Part shown: piece by piece, positions 10,694-19,149 of the stretch | How the letters are laid out: the number at the start of each line of letters is the position of its first letter | How positions within the stretch are numbered: the first letter of the stretch is position 1 | Origin: Streptomyces sp. BK239 | Lineage (GTDB): Bacteria > Actinomycetota > Actinomycetes > Streptomycetales > Streptomycetaceae | Direction of reading: 5' to 3' | Assembly: GCF_004217285.1 (NCBI RefSeq) | Contig: NZ_SHKS01000001.1 | Location: forward strand, 813,195-877,194 | Length of the DNA: 64,000 bases | Program-made: the position numbers and the translations under genes | The notes under the pieces: generated by a model | What the model was told of the DNA's origin: nothing | The model's input: only the letters and a program-made list of their open reading frames with translations | Databases searched by the model: none

Positions 10694-11752
10694 ATGGCGC
10701 GGCAGGCGTACATGACGGAGACGGAGAACGGCGGCTCGGGGCCCGAGCGCCGAGGAGCCCGGTTCCGGCGCCTGTTCGGCCGGCTGGCCGCCCGGATGCC
10801 GGACGGCTGGCGCGGCGACCCGAGGATCTGGCGGCGCGGCCTCGTCGTCGCCGCCCTGGCCCTGCTGCTGGCCGCGGTGATGGTGGTGCACTCCCACATC
10901 CCCAACCGCTTCGGCAACCTCGGCAGCCTCACCGAGACGTTCCTGCCCTGGCTCGGCGTCTTCATCCCGCTGCTGCTGGTGCTCGCCCTGGTGCGCAGGT
11001 CGGCGACGGCGCTGATCGCGGTGGTGGTGCCCGCCATCGTGTGGACGAACCTCTTCGGCGGGCTGTTCACCGACAAGACGGCCCCCGGCGGCGACCTCAC
11101 CGTGGCCACCCACAACGTCAACGCCGACAACCCCGACCCGTCCGGCACCGCCCGCGACGTCGCCGCCTCGGGCGCGGACGTGGTGGCCCTGGAGGAGCTG
11201 ACCGCCTCGGCGGCCCCGGTCTACGAGAAGGCACTGGCGGAGACCTACCGGTACCACTCGGTGCGGGGCACGGTCGGCCTGTGGAGCAAGTACCCGATGA
11301 GCCAGGTCGCGGACGTCGACATCAAGCTGGGCTGGGTGCGGGCGATGCGGGCCACCGTGACCACCCCCGAGGGACCGGTCGGGTTCTACGTCGCCCACCT
11401 GCCGTCCGTACGCGTCAAGCTCCAGGCCGGGTTCACCGCCCGCCAGCGGGACAGGAGCGCCGACGCGCTCGGCGAGGCGATCGCCGCCGACTCGCTCAGC
11501 CGGAAGGTCCTTCTCGGCGACCTCAACGGCACCATGAACGACCGTTCGCTGAACGCCGTCACCTCCCAGATGCGTTCGGCGCAGGGCGCGGCCGGCAGCG
11601 GCTTCGGCTTCAGCTGGCCGGCGTCGTTCCCGATGGCGCGCATCGACCAGATCATGGTCACCGGCGTGGAGCCGGTCACCTCCTGGACGCTGCCGCGGAC
11701 CGGCAGCGACCATCTGCCGGTGGCGGCGCGTGTGAACGTCGCCACACCGTGA
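10694..11752 (+). CDS. Membrane-anchored endonuclease/exonuclease/phosphatase family protein
   Basis: A 352-residue protein with a basic N terminus, three hydrophobic segments (about residues 48-66, 80-100, 103-122) and an external or membrane-facing EEP hydrolase domain from about residue 130. Active-site motifs are THNVNADN (Asn), ALEEL (metal Glu), GDLNGTMND, RIDQIM and the terminal GSDHLPV (Asp-His). Such proteins cleave phosphodiesters; the natural substrate of the Streptomyces membrane forms is not established. ATG 10694 was used; ATG 10712 is an alternative. A TAGGGT hexamer at 10642-10647 could be the -10 element. Confidence 0.82.
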   Translation: MARQAYMTETENGGSGPERRGARFRRLFGRLAARMPDGWRGDPRIWRRGLVVAALALLLAAVMVVHSHIPNRFGNLGSLTETFLPWLGVFIPLLLVLALVRRSATALIAVVVPAIVWTNLFGGLFTDKTAPGGDLTVATHNVNADNPDPSGTARDVAASGADVVALEELTASAAPVYEKALAETYRYHSVRGTVGLWSKYPMSQVADVDIKLGWVRAMRATVTTPEGPVGFYVAHLPSVRVKLQAGFTARQRDRSADALGEAIAADSLSRKVLLGDLNGTMNDRSLNAVTSQMRSAQGAAGSGFGFSWPASFPMARIDQIMVTGVEPVTSWTLPRTGSDHLPVAARVNVATP

Positions 11753-11849
11753 GCGGCTGAACTGCCGGAATAGCGGGCCGGGCGGGGTTTGTTCCGTACT
11801 TGAACATACGATGGAACCAACCCCCTCCCGGAAAGGAACAGGCCCCTCT

Positions 11850-13073
11850 ATGCCCTTGGCGCTGCTCGCCCTGGCCGTAGGTGCCTTCGGCATCGGCACC
11901 ACCGAGTTCGTGATGATGGGCCTCCTGCCCGACGTCGCGGACGACCTGAACATCTCGATCCCGACCGCCGGACACCTGGTCTCCGCCTACGCCCTCGGCG
12001 TCGTCGTCGGCGCCCCGCTGCTGGCCGCGGCGACCGCCCGGATGTCCCGCCGCACGGTCCTGATGTCCCTGATGGGGCTGTTCGTCGTGGGCAACGCGCT
12101 GTCGGCGCTCGCCCCCGACCACCACTGGCTGCTGGCGGCCCGGCTGCTCAGCGGACTCCCGCACGGCGCGTTCTTCGGCGTCGGCGCCGTCGTCGCCACC
12201 GGCATGGTCGCGCCCGAGCGCAAGGCGCGCTCCGTGTCCCTGATGTTCCTCGGCCTGACCGTCGCCAACGTCGCGGGCGTCCCCGTCGCCACCCTCATGG
12301 GCCAGCACCTCGGCTGGCGGGCCACGTTCCTCGGCGTGAGCGCGATCGGCCTGGTCGCGATAGCCGCCCTGGCGCTGCTCATCCCGCACGACCACCAGCA
12401 CGCCGCCTCCGGCGCCGGACTGCGCGGCGAACTCGCCGCCCTGCGCTCGCTGCCGGTGTGGCTCGCGCTCGGCACGACCGTCGCCGGCTTCGGCGCGCTG
12501 TTCTCCGCGTACAGCTACATCACCCCGATGCTGACCGAGTCCGCCGGGTTCGCCGAGTCCGACGTGACGCTGCTGCTCGCGCTGTTCGGCGTCGGCGCCA
12601 CGGCCGGAAACCTGCTGGGCGGCCGCCTCGCCGACCATCATCTGCGCGGCACCCTGTTCGGGGGCCTCGGCTCGCTGGTCGTCGTGCTGTCGCTGTTCCC
12701 GCTGCTGATGTCGGCGCAGTGGAGCGCGGCACTGGGCGTGGTCCTGCTGGGAGTGGCCGCGTTCGCGACCGGATCGCCGCTGCAGTTGATGGTGATGGAC
12801 AAGGCCGCCTCGGCCCCCTCCCTCGCCTCCTCCGCCAACCAGGCGGCCTTCAACCTCGCCAACGCCGGCGGCGCCTGGATCGGCGGCCTCGCCCTGGCGG
12901 CCGGCCTCGGCGCCACGGCCCCCGCGGTGGCGGGCGCGGCCCTGGCCGTCCTCGGCCTCGCGGTCGCCGCGACGGCCTGGACGGTCGACCGCCGCAGGAC
13001 CCCGGCCCCGTCCCCGGCGCGCATCGTCGCGAAGTCCGCCGCGGCCCGGCGCGAGGAAGCCCTGCACCACTGA
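11850..13073 (+). CDS. MFS transporter, Cmx/AraJ-type drug exporter (12 TM)
   Basis: A 407-residue 12-helix transporter. The first helix reads ALLALAVGAFGIGTTEFVMMG, followed by LLPDVADDL and the motif A loop RMSRRTVLM, typical of Cmx/CmlR chloramphenicol-type exporters and sugar efflux proteins. The ATG at 11850 fits the family N terminus and has GGAAAGGA about 12 bases upstream; ATG 11811 would add 13 residues and has no ribosome site. The gene is monocistronic and ends at a strong bidirectional hairpin (13107-13137). Substrate specificity is unknown. Confidence 0.86.
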   Translation: MPLALLALAVGAFGIGTTEFVMMGLLPDVADDLNISIPTAGHLVSAYALGVVVGAPLLAAATARMSRRTVLMSLMGLFVVGNALSALAPDHHWLLAARLLSGLPHGAFFGVGAVVATGMVAPERKARSVSLMFLGLTVANVAGVPVATLMGQHLGWRATFLGVSAIGLVAIAALALLIPHDHQHAASGAGLRGELAALRSLPVWLALGTTVAGFGALFSAYSYITPMLTESAGFAESDVTLLLALFGVGATAGNLLGGRLADHHLRGTLFGGLGSLVVVLSLFPLLMSAQWSAALGVVLLGVAAFATGSPLQLMVMDKAASAPSLASSANQAAFNLANAGGAWIGGLALAAGLGATAPAVAGAALAVLGLAVAATAWTVDRRRTPAPSPARIVAKSAAARREEALHH

Positions 13074-13106
13074 CCCACCCGCACGGCGCGCAGCCGCCGC
13101 GCGCGA

Positions 13107-13137
13107 AAGGACCCCGGAGCCCGGCTCCGGGGTCCTT
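13107..13137. terminator. Bidirectional terminator hairpin
   Basis: A perfect 15-bp inverted repeat (AAGGACCCCGGAGCC and its complement, one-base spacer) between the convergent MFS and S53 peptidase genes. The AAGG/CCTT ends give a short T-containing flank on each strand. Confidence 0.8.
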
Positions 13138-13177
13138 CACGGTTCCGGCCCGCCCGCAGGGGCCGGCCGGTGGGCCG

Positions 13178-15118
13178 TCAGCGGCGGCGGAACGACGGCA
13201 CGTAGTCCCGCGCCGGCGTGCCCACGCCGGTGACGTCGTCGTAGCCCCGCACCGCCGACAGCGAACTGTCCTCGCCGAGACTGCGCACGGACGTGGTCAA
13301 CCCCTCCGCCCCGTCATAGCCGTTCACGTAGTCGACGCGGGCCACCGCGAGCCCCGCCGCACCCGTCGGCCGGTCGGTCACGTCGTGGTACGCCGCCGAG
13401 CCGTAGCGGGCGTAGATCGCCGGGTTGGCGAAGCCGATCGCCCCGCCCCGCGCCTGCTGCGCCAGCGCCTGCACGCCTGCGATGACCGGCGCCGCGAGCG
13501 AGGTGCCGCCGATCCGGTACTCGCTGTAGCGCTGCGAGCCGTCCGGGAAGGTCTGCGTCTGCCCGACCCGGAAGCCGGTGTTCGGGTCGGCGATCGCCGA
13601 GATGTCCGGCACGACGCGGTTGCCGGCCGCGCTGTTGGCCGTGGCGAGCGCCTTCGGCACCACGCCCCGCTGGTAGTACGGCGCGGCCACGGTCCTGCTG
13701 GTGCCGCCGCCCGCGCCCGAGTTGAAGGCGCCGGGGAAGTCCGTCCAGGCGGAGCCGTCGGCGGACAGGGTCGCCTTCAGGGTGCCCCAGCCGGTCTCCC
13801 ACAGGTAGCGGTCACCCTTGCCGACCGCCAGCGAGGTCCCGCCGACCGCCGTCACCCACGCCGAGTTCGCCGGGGTGTCGACCTGCTTGGTCCCGGTGTT
13901 CGCGACCTCGTCACCGTCGTCCCCGGAGGAGAAGTAGAACCCGATGCCCTCGACCGCGCCGAGCTGGAAGACCTGGTCGTAGGCGGCGGCGAGGTCCGGC
14001 GTCTGGTTGGCCTCCACATCGCCCCAGGAGTTGGAGACGATGTCGGCGAGATGGTTGTCGACGACCTTCCCGAGCGAGTCCAGCAGATCGTCGTCGTAGC
14101 AGGAGGCGGCGCCCACGTACGTGACCTGCGCGGCCGGCGCGAGGGCGTGCACCGCCTCGATGTCGAGGGTCTCCTCGCCGTACCAGCCGGCCGCCGAGCA
14201 CTCCTCGGTGCGGGTGTAGTTCCCGGGCAGGACCTGGGTCAACTGCCCGCTCTTCCATGCCGCGTCGCCGTGCTTCTTCGCGTAGAGGGCGGCGTCCCGG
14301 GCGATGGTCGGGGAGGCGTACGCGTCGGTGACGGCCACGCGCACCCCCTTGCCGGTGTAGCCGCCCGCCCCGTACGCGGCGCGCAACTGCCGCCCGGTGT
14401 AACCCTGCACGGCGTACGGGATCTTCGTGCCGTACGCCGACGGCAGCGTGTGGGCGACGGTGGAGCCGTAATAGGAGGAGAACGGCCCGGCGTTGCGGAA
14501 CACCGCGTCCGGCGGCGGCAGCTGGTCCTTGGCGCTCGCCCGGTGCGGCGCGTTGTCCAGGCCGGTGACGGTGAGCACCGCGCCGTCCAGGCCCGCCGGC
14601 ACGGTGGCCGCGGCCGAGGGAGCGCGGTAGGTCCCGGCCCCCTTGGCGTAGTCGTGCAACTGGGTGCCGAATGCCTTCTCCGCGGCGGCGACGTCACCGC
14701 TGACGGCGAGGTAACGAGGCGTGACCGACGTGACCTTGAGCCCGGCCGACGTCAACCACGCTTTGACGGCGGCCACTTGCGCCGAGGTCGCACCGAAGCG
14801 GGCCCGCGCCTGCTGTGCGCTCAGGTACTCGCCGTACGAGGGCGAGCCCGGGTCGGACACCGCCCGGGCGTACGCGGCGAGGCCGGCCGCGTCCCGTCCC
14901 GCCAGATAGACCCGCGCGGACACCCGCGCGCCGTCGGGCGTCGCACCCCGGTCCGCCTCGGCCGTGGCCCACGCGGGCCTCGTCCCGGCCAGCGCGTCCC
15001 GCGCGGGACCGCCCGCGGCGTGCGCCGCCGGAACGCCGAACGCCAGCGCGCCGGCGAGCACGGGCAGTGCCGCCGCCATGGCCGCCCCGGCGCGCGGCAC
15101 AGCACGGTTGGATCTCAT
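13178..15118 (-). CDS. Secreted S53 (sedolisin/kumamolisin) serine-carboxyl peptidase
   Basis: A 646-residue exported zymogen. ATG 15118 is followed by RSNRAVPRAG, a hydrophobic stretch and AAHAA, a signal peptide with an Ala-x-Ala cleavage site. An N-terminal prodomain (about 45-215) precedes the catalytic domain. The catalytic Glu and Asp sit four residues apart in EETLDIEA (about 313 and 317), the oxyanion Asp/Asn region is IVSNSWG, and the Ser is in GGTSLAAP (about 539). The C-terminal DVT...YDDVTGVGTP supplies the calcium site. Sedolisins are acid-active endopeptidases. A longer start at 15154 would put twelve extra residues before the signal peptide and is unlikely. Upstream are two short palindromes (15145-15156 and 15176-15188). 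Confidence 0.93.
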   Translation of the reverse strand: MRSNRAVPRAGAAMAAALPVLAGALAFGVPAAHAAGGPARDALAGTRPAWATAEADRGATPDGARVSARVYLAGRDAAGLAAYARAVSDPGSPSYGEYLSAQQARARFGATSAQVAAVKAWLTSAGLKVTSVTPRYLAVSGDVAAAEKAFGTQLHDYAKGAGTYRAPSAAATVPAGLDGAVLTVTGLDNAPHRASAKDQLPPPDAVFRNAGPFSSYYGSTVAHTLPSAYGTKIPYAVQGYTGRQLRAAYGAGGYTGKGVRVAVTDAYASPTIARDAALYAKKHGDAAWKSGQLTQVLPGNYTRTEECSAAGWYGEETLDIEAVHALAPAAQVTYVGAASCYDDDLLDSLGKVVDNHLADIVSNSWGDVEANQTPDLAAAYDQVFQLGAVEGIGFYFSSGDDGDEVANTGTKQVDTPANSAWVTAVGGTSLAVGKGDRYLWETGWGTLKATLSADGSAWTDFPGAFNSGAGGGTSRTVAAPYYQRGVVPKALATANSAAGNRVVPDISAIADPNTGFRVGQTQTFPDGSQRYSEYRIGGTSLAAPVIAGVQALAQQARGGAIGFANPAIYARYGSAAYHDVTDRPTGAAGLAVARVDYVNGYDGAEGLTTSVRSLGEDSSLSAVRGYDDVTGVGTPARDYVPSFRRR

Positions 15119-15144
15119 GGAGCCCCCTGCGTGTGGTTCGTCGT

Positions 15145-15188
15145 GAGTGATCACTCGACGTCGGCCACTCTCCCGATGAACCGTTCAT
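15145..15188. promoter_or_regulatory. Two short palindromes upstream of the S53 peptidase
   Basis: GAGTGATCACTC (15145-15156) and ATGAAC-C-GTTCAT (15176-15188) lie 27 and 58 bp upstream of the peptidase start. Their placement suits an operator pair, but the binding protein is unknown. Confidence 0.4.
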
Positions 15189-15311
15189 GTCAGGGGAATA
15201 GACGCCCCAAGAACCCCCCTGGCCAGCCCAAGAAGCTCCCAAGTCGCCTTCTGTCAGGGCGATTTGCGGCTTACGTGCCTTGAGGGCTCAGGCCCCTGGG
15301 GATTCGGACGC

Positions 15312-15923
15312 CTAGGGGGCCTTCGCTCCGCGCTCCTTGAGGAGGTCGGCCATCAACCGGATCTCCGACTCCTGCGCCTCGACCATCCCCTGCGCCAGGC
15401 GCTTCTCCACCGGGACCTCGCACCGCGAGACGCAGGTCTCGGCCATGTGGACGCCGCCCCGGTGGTGGGCCGTCATGAGCTGGAGGTAGTAGACCTCCGC
15501 CCGGCGGCCGTCGAGAGTGCCGAGCTTCTTCATCTCGGCGTCGGTGGCCATGCCCGGCATCAGGGCGCCGTCCTCGCCGCCGGCCATGCCCTTCATACCC
15601 ATCCACGCCATCGGCCCGTCCGACGACACCTTCGGCAGCTCCCACAGATCCAGCCAGCCCAGCAGCATGCCCCGCTGGTTGGCCTGGGTCTGGGCGATGT
15701 CGTAGGCGAGCCGCCGTATCTCCTCGTCCTTCGTGCGGTCGCGCACGACGTACGACATCTCGACGGCCTGCTGGTGGTGCACCGCCATGTCACGGGCGAA
15801 CCCGGCGTCCGCCGAGGCGGCCGACGGGACGCCGGGGCCGTTGTCCCCGGCCACCGAGTAGCTGATCGCACCGGCCGCGACCAGCACCCCCGCCACGGCC
15901 ACGGCGACTGACGCGTACCTCAC
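15312..15923 (-). CDS. DUF305 secreted/membrane-anchored protein
   Basis: A 203-residue protein with one N-terminal hydrophobic helix (signal or anchor) and two ferritin-like DUF305 helices carrying the family's paired-histidine signatures: ARDMAVHHQQAVEMS and LMTAHHRGGVHMAE, plus Met-rich GMKGMAGG. These His/Met patterns suggest metal (often copper) contact in the family, but the activity is not known. GTG 15923 overlaps the TGA of the upstream DUF3105 gene (GTGA), so the two are translationally coupled and very probably act together outside the membrane. Confidence 0.88.
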   Translation of the reverse strand: MRYASVAVAVAGVLVAAGAISYSVAGDNGPGVPSAASADAGFARDMAVHHQQAVEMSYVVRDRTKDEEIRRLAYDIAQTQANQRGMLLGWLDLWELPKVSSDGPMAWMGMKGMAGGEDGALMPGMATDAEMKKLGTLDGRRAEVYYLQLMTAHHRGGVHMAETCVSRCEVPVEKRLAQGMVEAQESEIRLMADLLKERGAKAP

Positions 15924-16585
15924 TGCGACAGACCGCCCGTGCACGCCGCGCCCGGCTCGGGCGTCTGCTCGCCCTGCACGAACTTCTCGAAGAACGCGGC
16001 CAGCTTCGGGTCGCTCGCCCCCGTCACCGTCCGCTGGTGCCCCCACGCGCTCAGCATGATCGGAGCGGCCTGCCCCTGGACCGGGCTCATCAGTGTGTAC
16101 GGCGTCTTCCGCACCTTCGCCGCCAGCGCGTCCACCTCGGCCTTGGGGACCTTGTCGGTGTACGTCACCCAGACCGCGCCGTGCTCCAGCGAGTGCACGG
16201 CGTTCATGTCGTTCAGCGCCTTGGTGTAGACGTCGCCGTTGCAGTTCATCCACGCCCGGTCGTGGTCGCCGCCCACGGGAGGCTCGGTCGGGTACTTCAC
16301 CTTCTTGGTGACGTGGGTACGGCCGAGCTTCCCCTTCCACGTCTTCACGCCGTCGGCGCCGGTGACCAACTCGCCCGTCGCCTTGGCGTCGGCGGCCGCC
16401 GTCCCGTCGTCGTCCGACTGCGACCGCACGAGGACCACGGTCCCGGCGACGAGCGCGGCGACCGCCACGACGCTCGCCGTGACGATCAGGACGCGGTTGC
16501 GGCGCTCCCGGGACTGCTCGGCGCGCCGCATCTCCTCTATGCGCGCCTTGCGCGCGGCGTTGCTGCTCTTGCTGGGGGAAACCAT
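15920..16585 (-). CDS. DUF3105 membrane-anchored protein
   Basis: A 221-residue protein: a cytoplasmic basic helix (ARKARIEEMRRAEQSRERRN), one membrane helix (about residues 31-53) and an extracytoplasmic DUF3105 domain with conserved PPVGGDHDRAW, NCNGDVY, AVHSLEHGAVWVTY and GQAAPIMLSAWGHQ. His-rich conserved motifs hint at metal binding, but no activity is established. ATG 16585 is preceded by GAAGGAC at eight bases. It forms a two-gene operon with the DUF305 gene, a pairing that recurs in actinobacteria. The 373-bp gap to glnA2 is a divergent promoter region. Confidence 0.88.
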   Translation of the reverse strand: MVSPSKSSNAARKARIEEMRRAEQSRERRNRVLIVTASVVAVAALVAGTVVLVRSQSDDDGTAAADAKATGELVTGADGVKTWKGKLGRTHVTKKVKYPTEPPVGGDHDRAWMNCNGDVYTKALNDMNAVHSLEHGAVWVTYTDKVPKAEVDALAAKVRKTPYTLMSPVQGQAAPIMLSAWGHQRTVTGASDPKLAAFFEKFVQGEQTPEPGAACTGGLSQ

Positions 16586-16958
16586 GGGGCTGTCCTTCGG
16601 GGGATCCAGGGGGCGGAAGGGTAGAGCGGGGCCGGGCGGGGCGGTGCGTGGAACGCTGATGATCGTAAGGGCCGCGCCGCGGTTTCCGTAGGCCGCGGAC
16701 CAGCCGACAACGCTCCGGAATCGGCGGGGCGGGGCGGGACGCGAGGGGCCGGGCATTACGGATGTCGGTCCGAGCAGGCAAGATGGGCGGCAGAGCAGTA
16801 CGCCCGCCGTGCGCGGGGCGTTCAGGCCCGGGTCGCCGCGGCGATCAAGGTCCGCAACGCGTACGAAACGCGTGTGTGGTGGGATGCTCAGGTGCCCGAC
16901 CGCCCTCCCGTGGGACGGGGGACAGGCGGCCTGACCAGCAAGGATGGGGAAGCGGAAG
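16586..16958. other. Divergent intergenic region between DUF3105 and glnA2
   Basis: 373 bp without a convincing gene. It must hold promoters for both directions. The clearest structure is GCAAC-N6-GAAAC at 16854-16869, matching one half (a1-b1) of a GlnR box. The rest is GC-rich with no perfect hairpin. Confidence 0.6.
16854..16869 (+). promoter_or_regulatory. Half GlnR-box-like motif upstream of glnA2
   Basis: GCAAC (16854-16858) and GAAAC (16865-16869) lie 11 bp apart on the coding strand, the spacing of GlnR a and b elements. The next element on that register (GTGGT, 16876-16880) is a poor match. It ends 89 bp before the glnA2 start. Confidence 0.4.
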
Positions 16959-18320
16959 ATGGACAAGCAGCAGGAGTTCGTGCTCCGGACCTTGGAGGAG
17001 CGCGACATCCGGTTCGTACGCCTGTGGTTCACGGACGTGCTGGGCTTCCTCAAGTCGGTCGCCGTGGCCCCGGCCGAGCTGGAGCAGGCGTTCGACGAGG
17101 GCATCGGATTCGACGGTTCCGCCATCGAGGGCTTCGCCCGGGTCTACGAGTCCGACATGATCGCCAAGCCGGATCCCTCCACCTTCCAGGTCCTGCCCTG
17201 GCGCGCCGAGGCCCCCGGCACCGCCCGCATGTTCTGCGACATCCTCATGCCGGACGGCTCGCCCTCCTTCGCCGACCCGCGCTACGTCCTCAAGCGCGCC
17301 CTCGCCCGCACCTCCGACCTGGGCTTCACCTTCTACACCCACCCCGAGATCGAGTTCTTCCTGCTGAAGGACCGCCCCCTCGACGGCAGCCGCCCCACCC
17401 CCGCCGACAACTCCGGCTACTTCGACCACACCCCGCAGAACATCGGCATGGACTTCCGCCGCCAGGCGATCACCATGCTGGAGTCGATGGGCATCTCCGT
17501 CGAGTTCTCCCACCACGAGGGCGCCCCCGGCCAGCAGGAGATCGACCTGCGCTACGCCGACGCGCTCTCCACCGCCGACAACATCATGACGTTCCGCCTG
17601 GTCATGAAGCAGGTGGCGCTGGAGCAGGGCGTCCAGGCCACGTTCATGCCCAAGCCGTTCTCCGAGCACCCCGGCAGCGGCATGCACACGCACCTGTCGC
17701 TGTTCGAGGGCGACCGCAACGCGTTCTACGAGTCCGGTGCGGAGTACCAGCTCTCCAAGGTCGGCCGCTCCTTCATCGCCGGCCTGCTCAAGCACGCGGC
17801 GGAGATCTCCGCGGTCACCAACCAGTGGGTCAACTCCTACAAGCGCATCTGGGGCGGCGCCGAGCGCACCGCCGGCGCGGGCGGCGAGGCCCCCTCCTAC
17901 ATCTGCTGGGGCCACAACAACCGCTCCGCGCTGGTCCGCGTCCCGATGTACAAGCCCGGCAAGACCGGCTCGGCGCGGATCGAGGTCCGCTCCCTGGACT
18001 CCGGCGCCAACCCCTACCTGGCCTACGCGATGCTCCTCGCCGCCGGCCTCAAGGGCGTCGAGGAGGGCTACGAGCTCCCGCCGGGCGCCGAGGACGACGT
18101 CTGGGCCCTCTCCGACGCCGAACGCCGCGCGATGGGCATCGAGCCGCTCCCCCAGAACCTGGGCGAGGCCCTCACCCTGATGGAACGCAGCGACCTCGTC
18201 GCCGAGACCCTCGGCGAACACGTCTTCGACTTCTTCCTGCGTAACAAGCGGCAGGAGTGGGAGGAGTACCGCTCGGAGGTCACGGCGTTCGAGCTGCGGA
18301 AGAACCTGCCGGTGCTGTAG
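16959..18320 (+). CDS. glnA2: Glutamine synthetase-like enzyme GlnA2 (gamma-glutamylpolyamine synthetase)
   Basis: A 453-residue type I glutamine synthetase homologue. Conserved motifs: FDGSAIEGF, HPEIEFFL, HHEGAPGQQEIDL, MPKPFSEHPGSGMHTHLS, NQWVNSYKR, NNRSALVRVP and RSLDSGANPYLA. Compared with GlnA, the H-E-VGTAGQ segment reads HHEGAPGQ. In S. coelicolor the GlnA2 orthologue was reported to glutamylate polyamines rather than ammonia, the first step of polyamine use, so I follow that assignment. A Tyr is present at 371 (GYELPP) near the adenylylation position of GlnA. ATG 16959 has GGGGAAGCGGAAG upstream and matches the family start; ATG 16944 is in frame. A hairpin follows at 18362-18390. 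Confidence 0.9.
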   Translation: MDKQQEFVLRTLEERDIRFVRLWFTDVLGFLKSVAVAPAELEQAFDEGIGFDGSAIEGFARVYESDMIAKPDPSTFQVLPWRAEAPGTARMFCDILMPDGSPSFADPRYVLKRALARTSDLGFTFYTHPEIEFFLLKDRPLDGSRPTPADNSGYFDHTPQNIGMDFRRQAITMLESMGISVEFSHHEGAPGQQEIDLRYADALSTADNIMTFRLVMKQVALEQGVQATFMPKPFSEHPGSGMHTHLSLFEGDRNAFYESGAEYQLSKVGRSFIAGLLKHAAEISAVTNQWVNSYKRIWGGAERTAGAGGEAPSYICWGHNNRSALVRVPMYKPGKTGSARIEVRSLDSGANPYLAYAMLLAAGLKGVEEGYELPPGAEDDVWALSDAERRAMGIEPLPQNLGEALTLMERSDLVAETLGEHVFDFFLRNKRQEWEEYRSEVTAFELRKNLPVL

Positions 18321-18361
18321 GCGCAGGTCGCGGCGGGTACCCGCTGCAACGAACGACGCAC

Positions 18362-18390
18362 GGGGCCGACGGTCGTGGACCGTCGGCCCC
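18362..18390 (+). terminator. Terminator downstream of glnA2
   Basis: Perfect 13-bp stem GGGGCCGACGGTC with its complement and a GTG loop, 41 bp after the glnA2 stop. There is no long T tract, as is usual for Streptomyces terminators. Confidence 0.75.
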
Positions 18391-18462
18391 GCGGCGTCCC
18401 TCCGCGGGCCCCGCCCGGGCCGTGGGGCCACCGACCGCCGTGGAGTCGCCCACCGTCGGATC

Positions 18463-18478
18463 TGAGTACCGGTACTCA
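18463..18478. promoter_or_regulatory. 16-bp perfect palindrome TGAGTACCGGTACTCA
   Basis: The sequence is its own reverse complement and lies 35 bp upstream of the lipoprotein start at 18514, where an operator or an activator site would sit. I recall similar TGAGTAC-GTACTCA palindromes in front of other Streptomyces genes, but I cannot name the binding protein. Confidence 0.5.
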
Positions 18479-18513
18479 TGCCCGCCTGCCCCTTGGGGAG
18501 GAAGCATCGGGTC

Positions 18514-19038
18514 GTGTCCATCCGGAAGCCCGCTGCCCTCGCCGTCACCGCCCTCGTCCTTCTGACCGGTTGCGGGAAGAGCGCGGACGACCTCTTCTCC
18601 AACCTCAACGGCACCCAGTCGTCCAGCCCGCCCGACGCCGGTACGGCGGGCCCGAACGGGCCAGGACCTGACACGCCACCGAATCACGCCGACAACACCC
18701 GCGCGCGGCACCCTCGCGAGATGAGCCCGGAGGACGAGAGCCGGGCCGGGCAGACAGCCGTCGATGTGGAGAGAGCCCTGAACGAGCTGCGTCGACGAGG
18801 CGGCATCGGTCCCGCGGAAGTGCGGTCCACCCTCGCACGACATGCGGCCCCCTTTTCCGTCACCGTCGCAGGTCTCGTGCCCGGTACCGGCGACGAAGCG
18901 GTCGAAGGCAGCTCTTTCGGCGTCTGGGTCGGCAAGACCGCCTGCGTCACCGGAGCCGTCACCGAGGACCGGGTGTGGACCGAAGTCAACGGTCACCACC
19001 CCGAGACCGGTTGCCTGCCCCCGGCTTCCACTCACTGA
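18514..19038 (+). CDS. Lipoprotein, unknown function
   Basis: A 174-residue protein. From GTG 18514 the N terminus reads SIRKPAALAVTALVLLTGCG, a signal peptide with lipobox LTGC (Cys at 18), so it should be lipid-anchored outside the membrane. The next 60 residues are Pro/Gly/Asn-rich and disordered, followed by a small C-terminal domain (about 95-174) with two Cys (KTACVTG and TGCLPP) that could form a disulphide. GGGGAGG lies 12 bases upstream of GTG 18514; ATG 18478 is in frame but lacks a ribosome site. The partner gene downstream is in the same frame and strand. I do not recognise a family. Confidence 0.78.
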   Translation: MSIRKPAALAVTALVLLTGCGKSADDLFSNLNGTQSSSPPDAGTAGPNGPGPDTPPNHADNTRARHPREMSPEDESRAGQTAVDVERALNELRRRGGIGPAEVRSTLARHAAPFSVTVAGLVPGTGDEAVEGSSFGVWVGKTACVTGAVTEDRVWTEVNGHHPETGCLPPASTH

Positions 19039-19149
19039 GCCGTCATCGGCCCGCGACCCGCGAAGAGCGAGGACCCCGCCATCCGTTACGCACGACACGT
19101 CAAAGGCGCTCTGATCTTCTCCGGCGCCACCGCGGCCTGCCACACCCTC

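Noticed and set aside
11788..11816. GTTCC...GGAAC symmetry before the second MFS gene
   Set aside because: Only five bases of each arm match; the interior has no symmetry.
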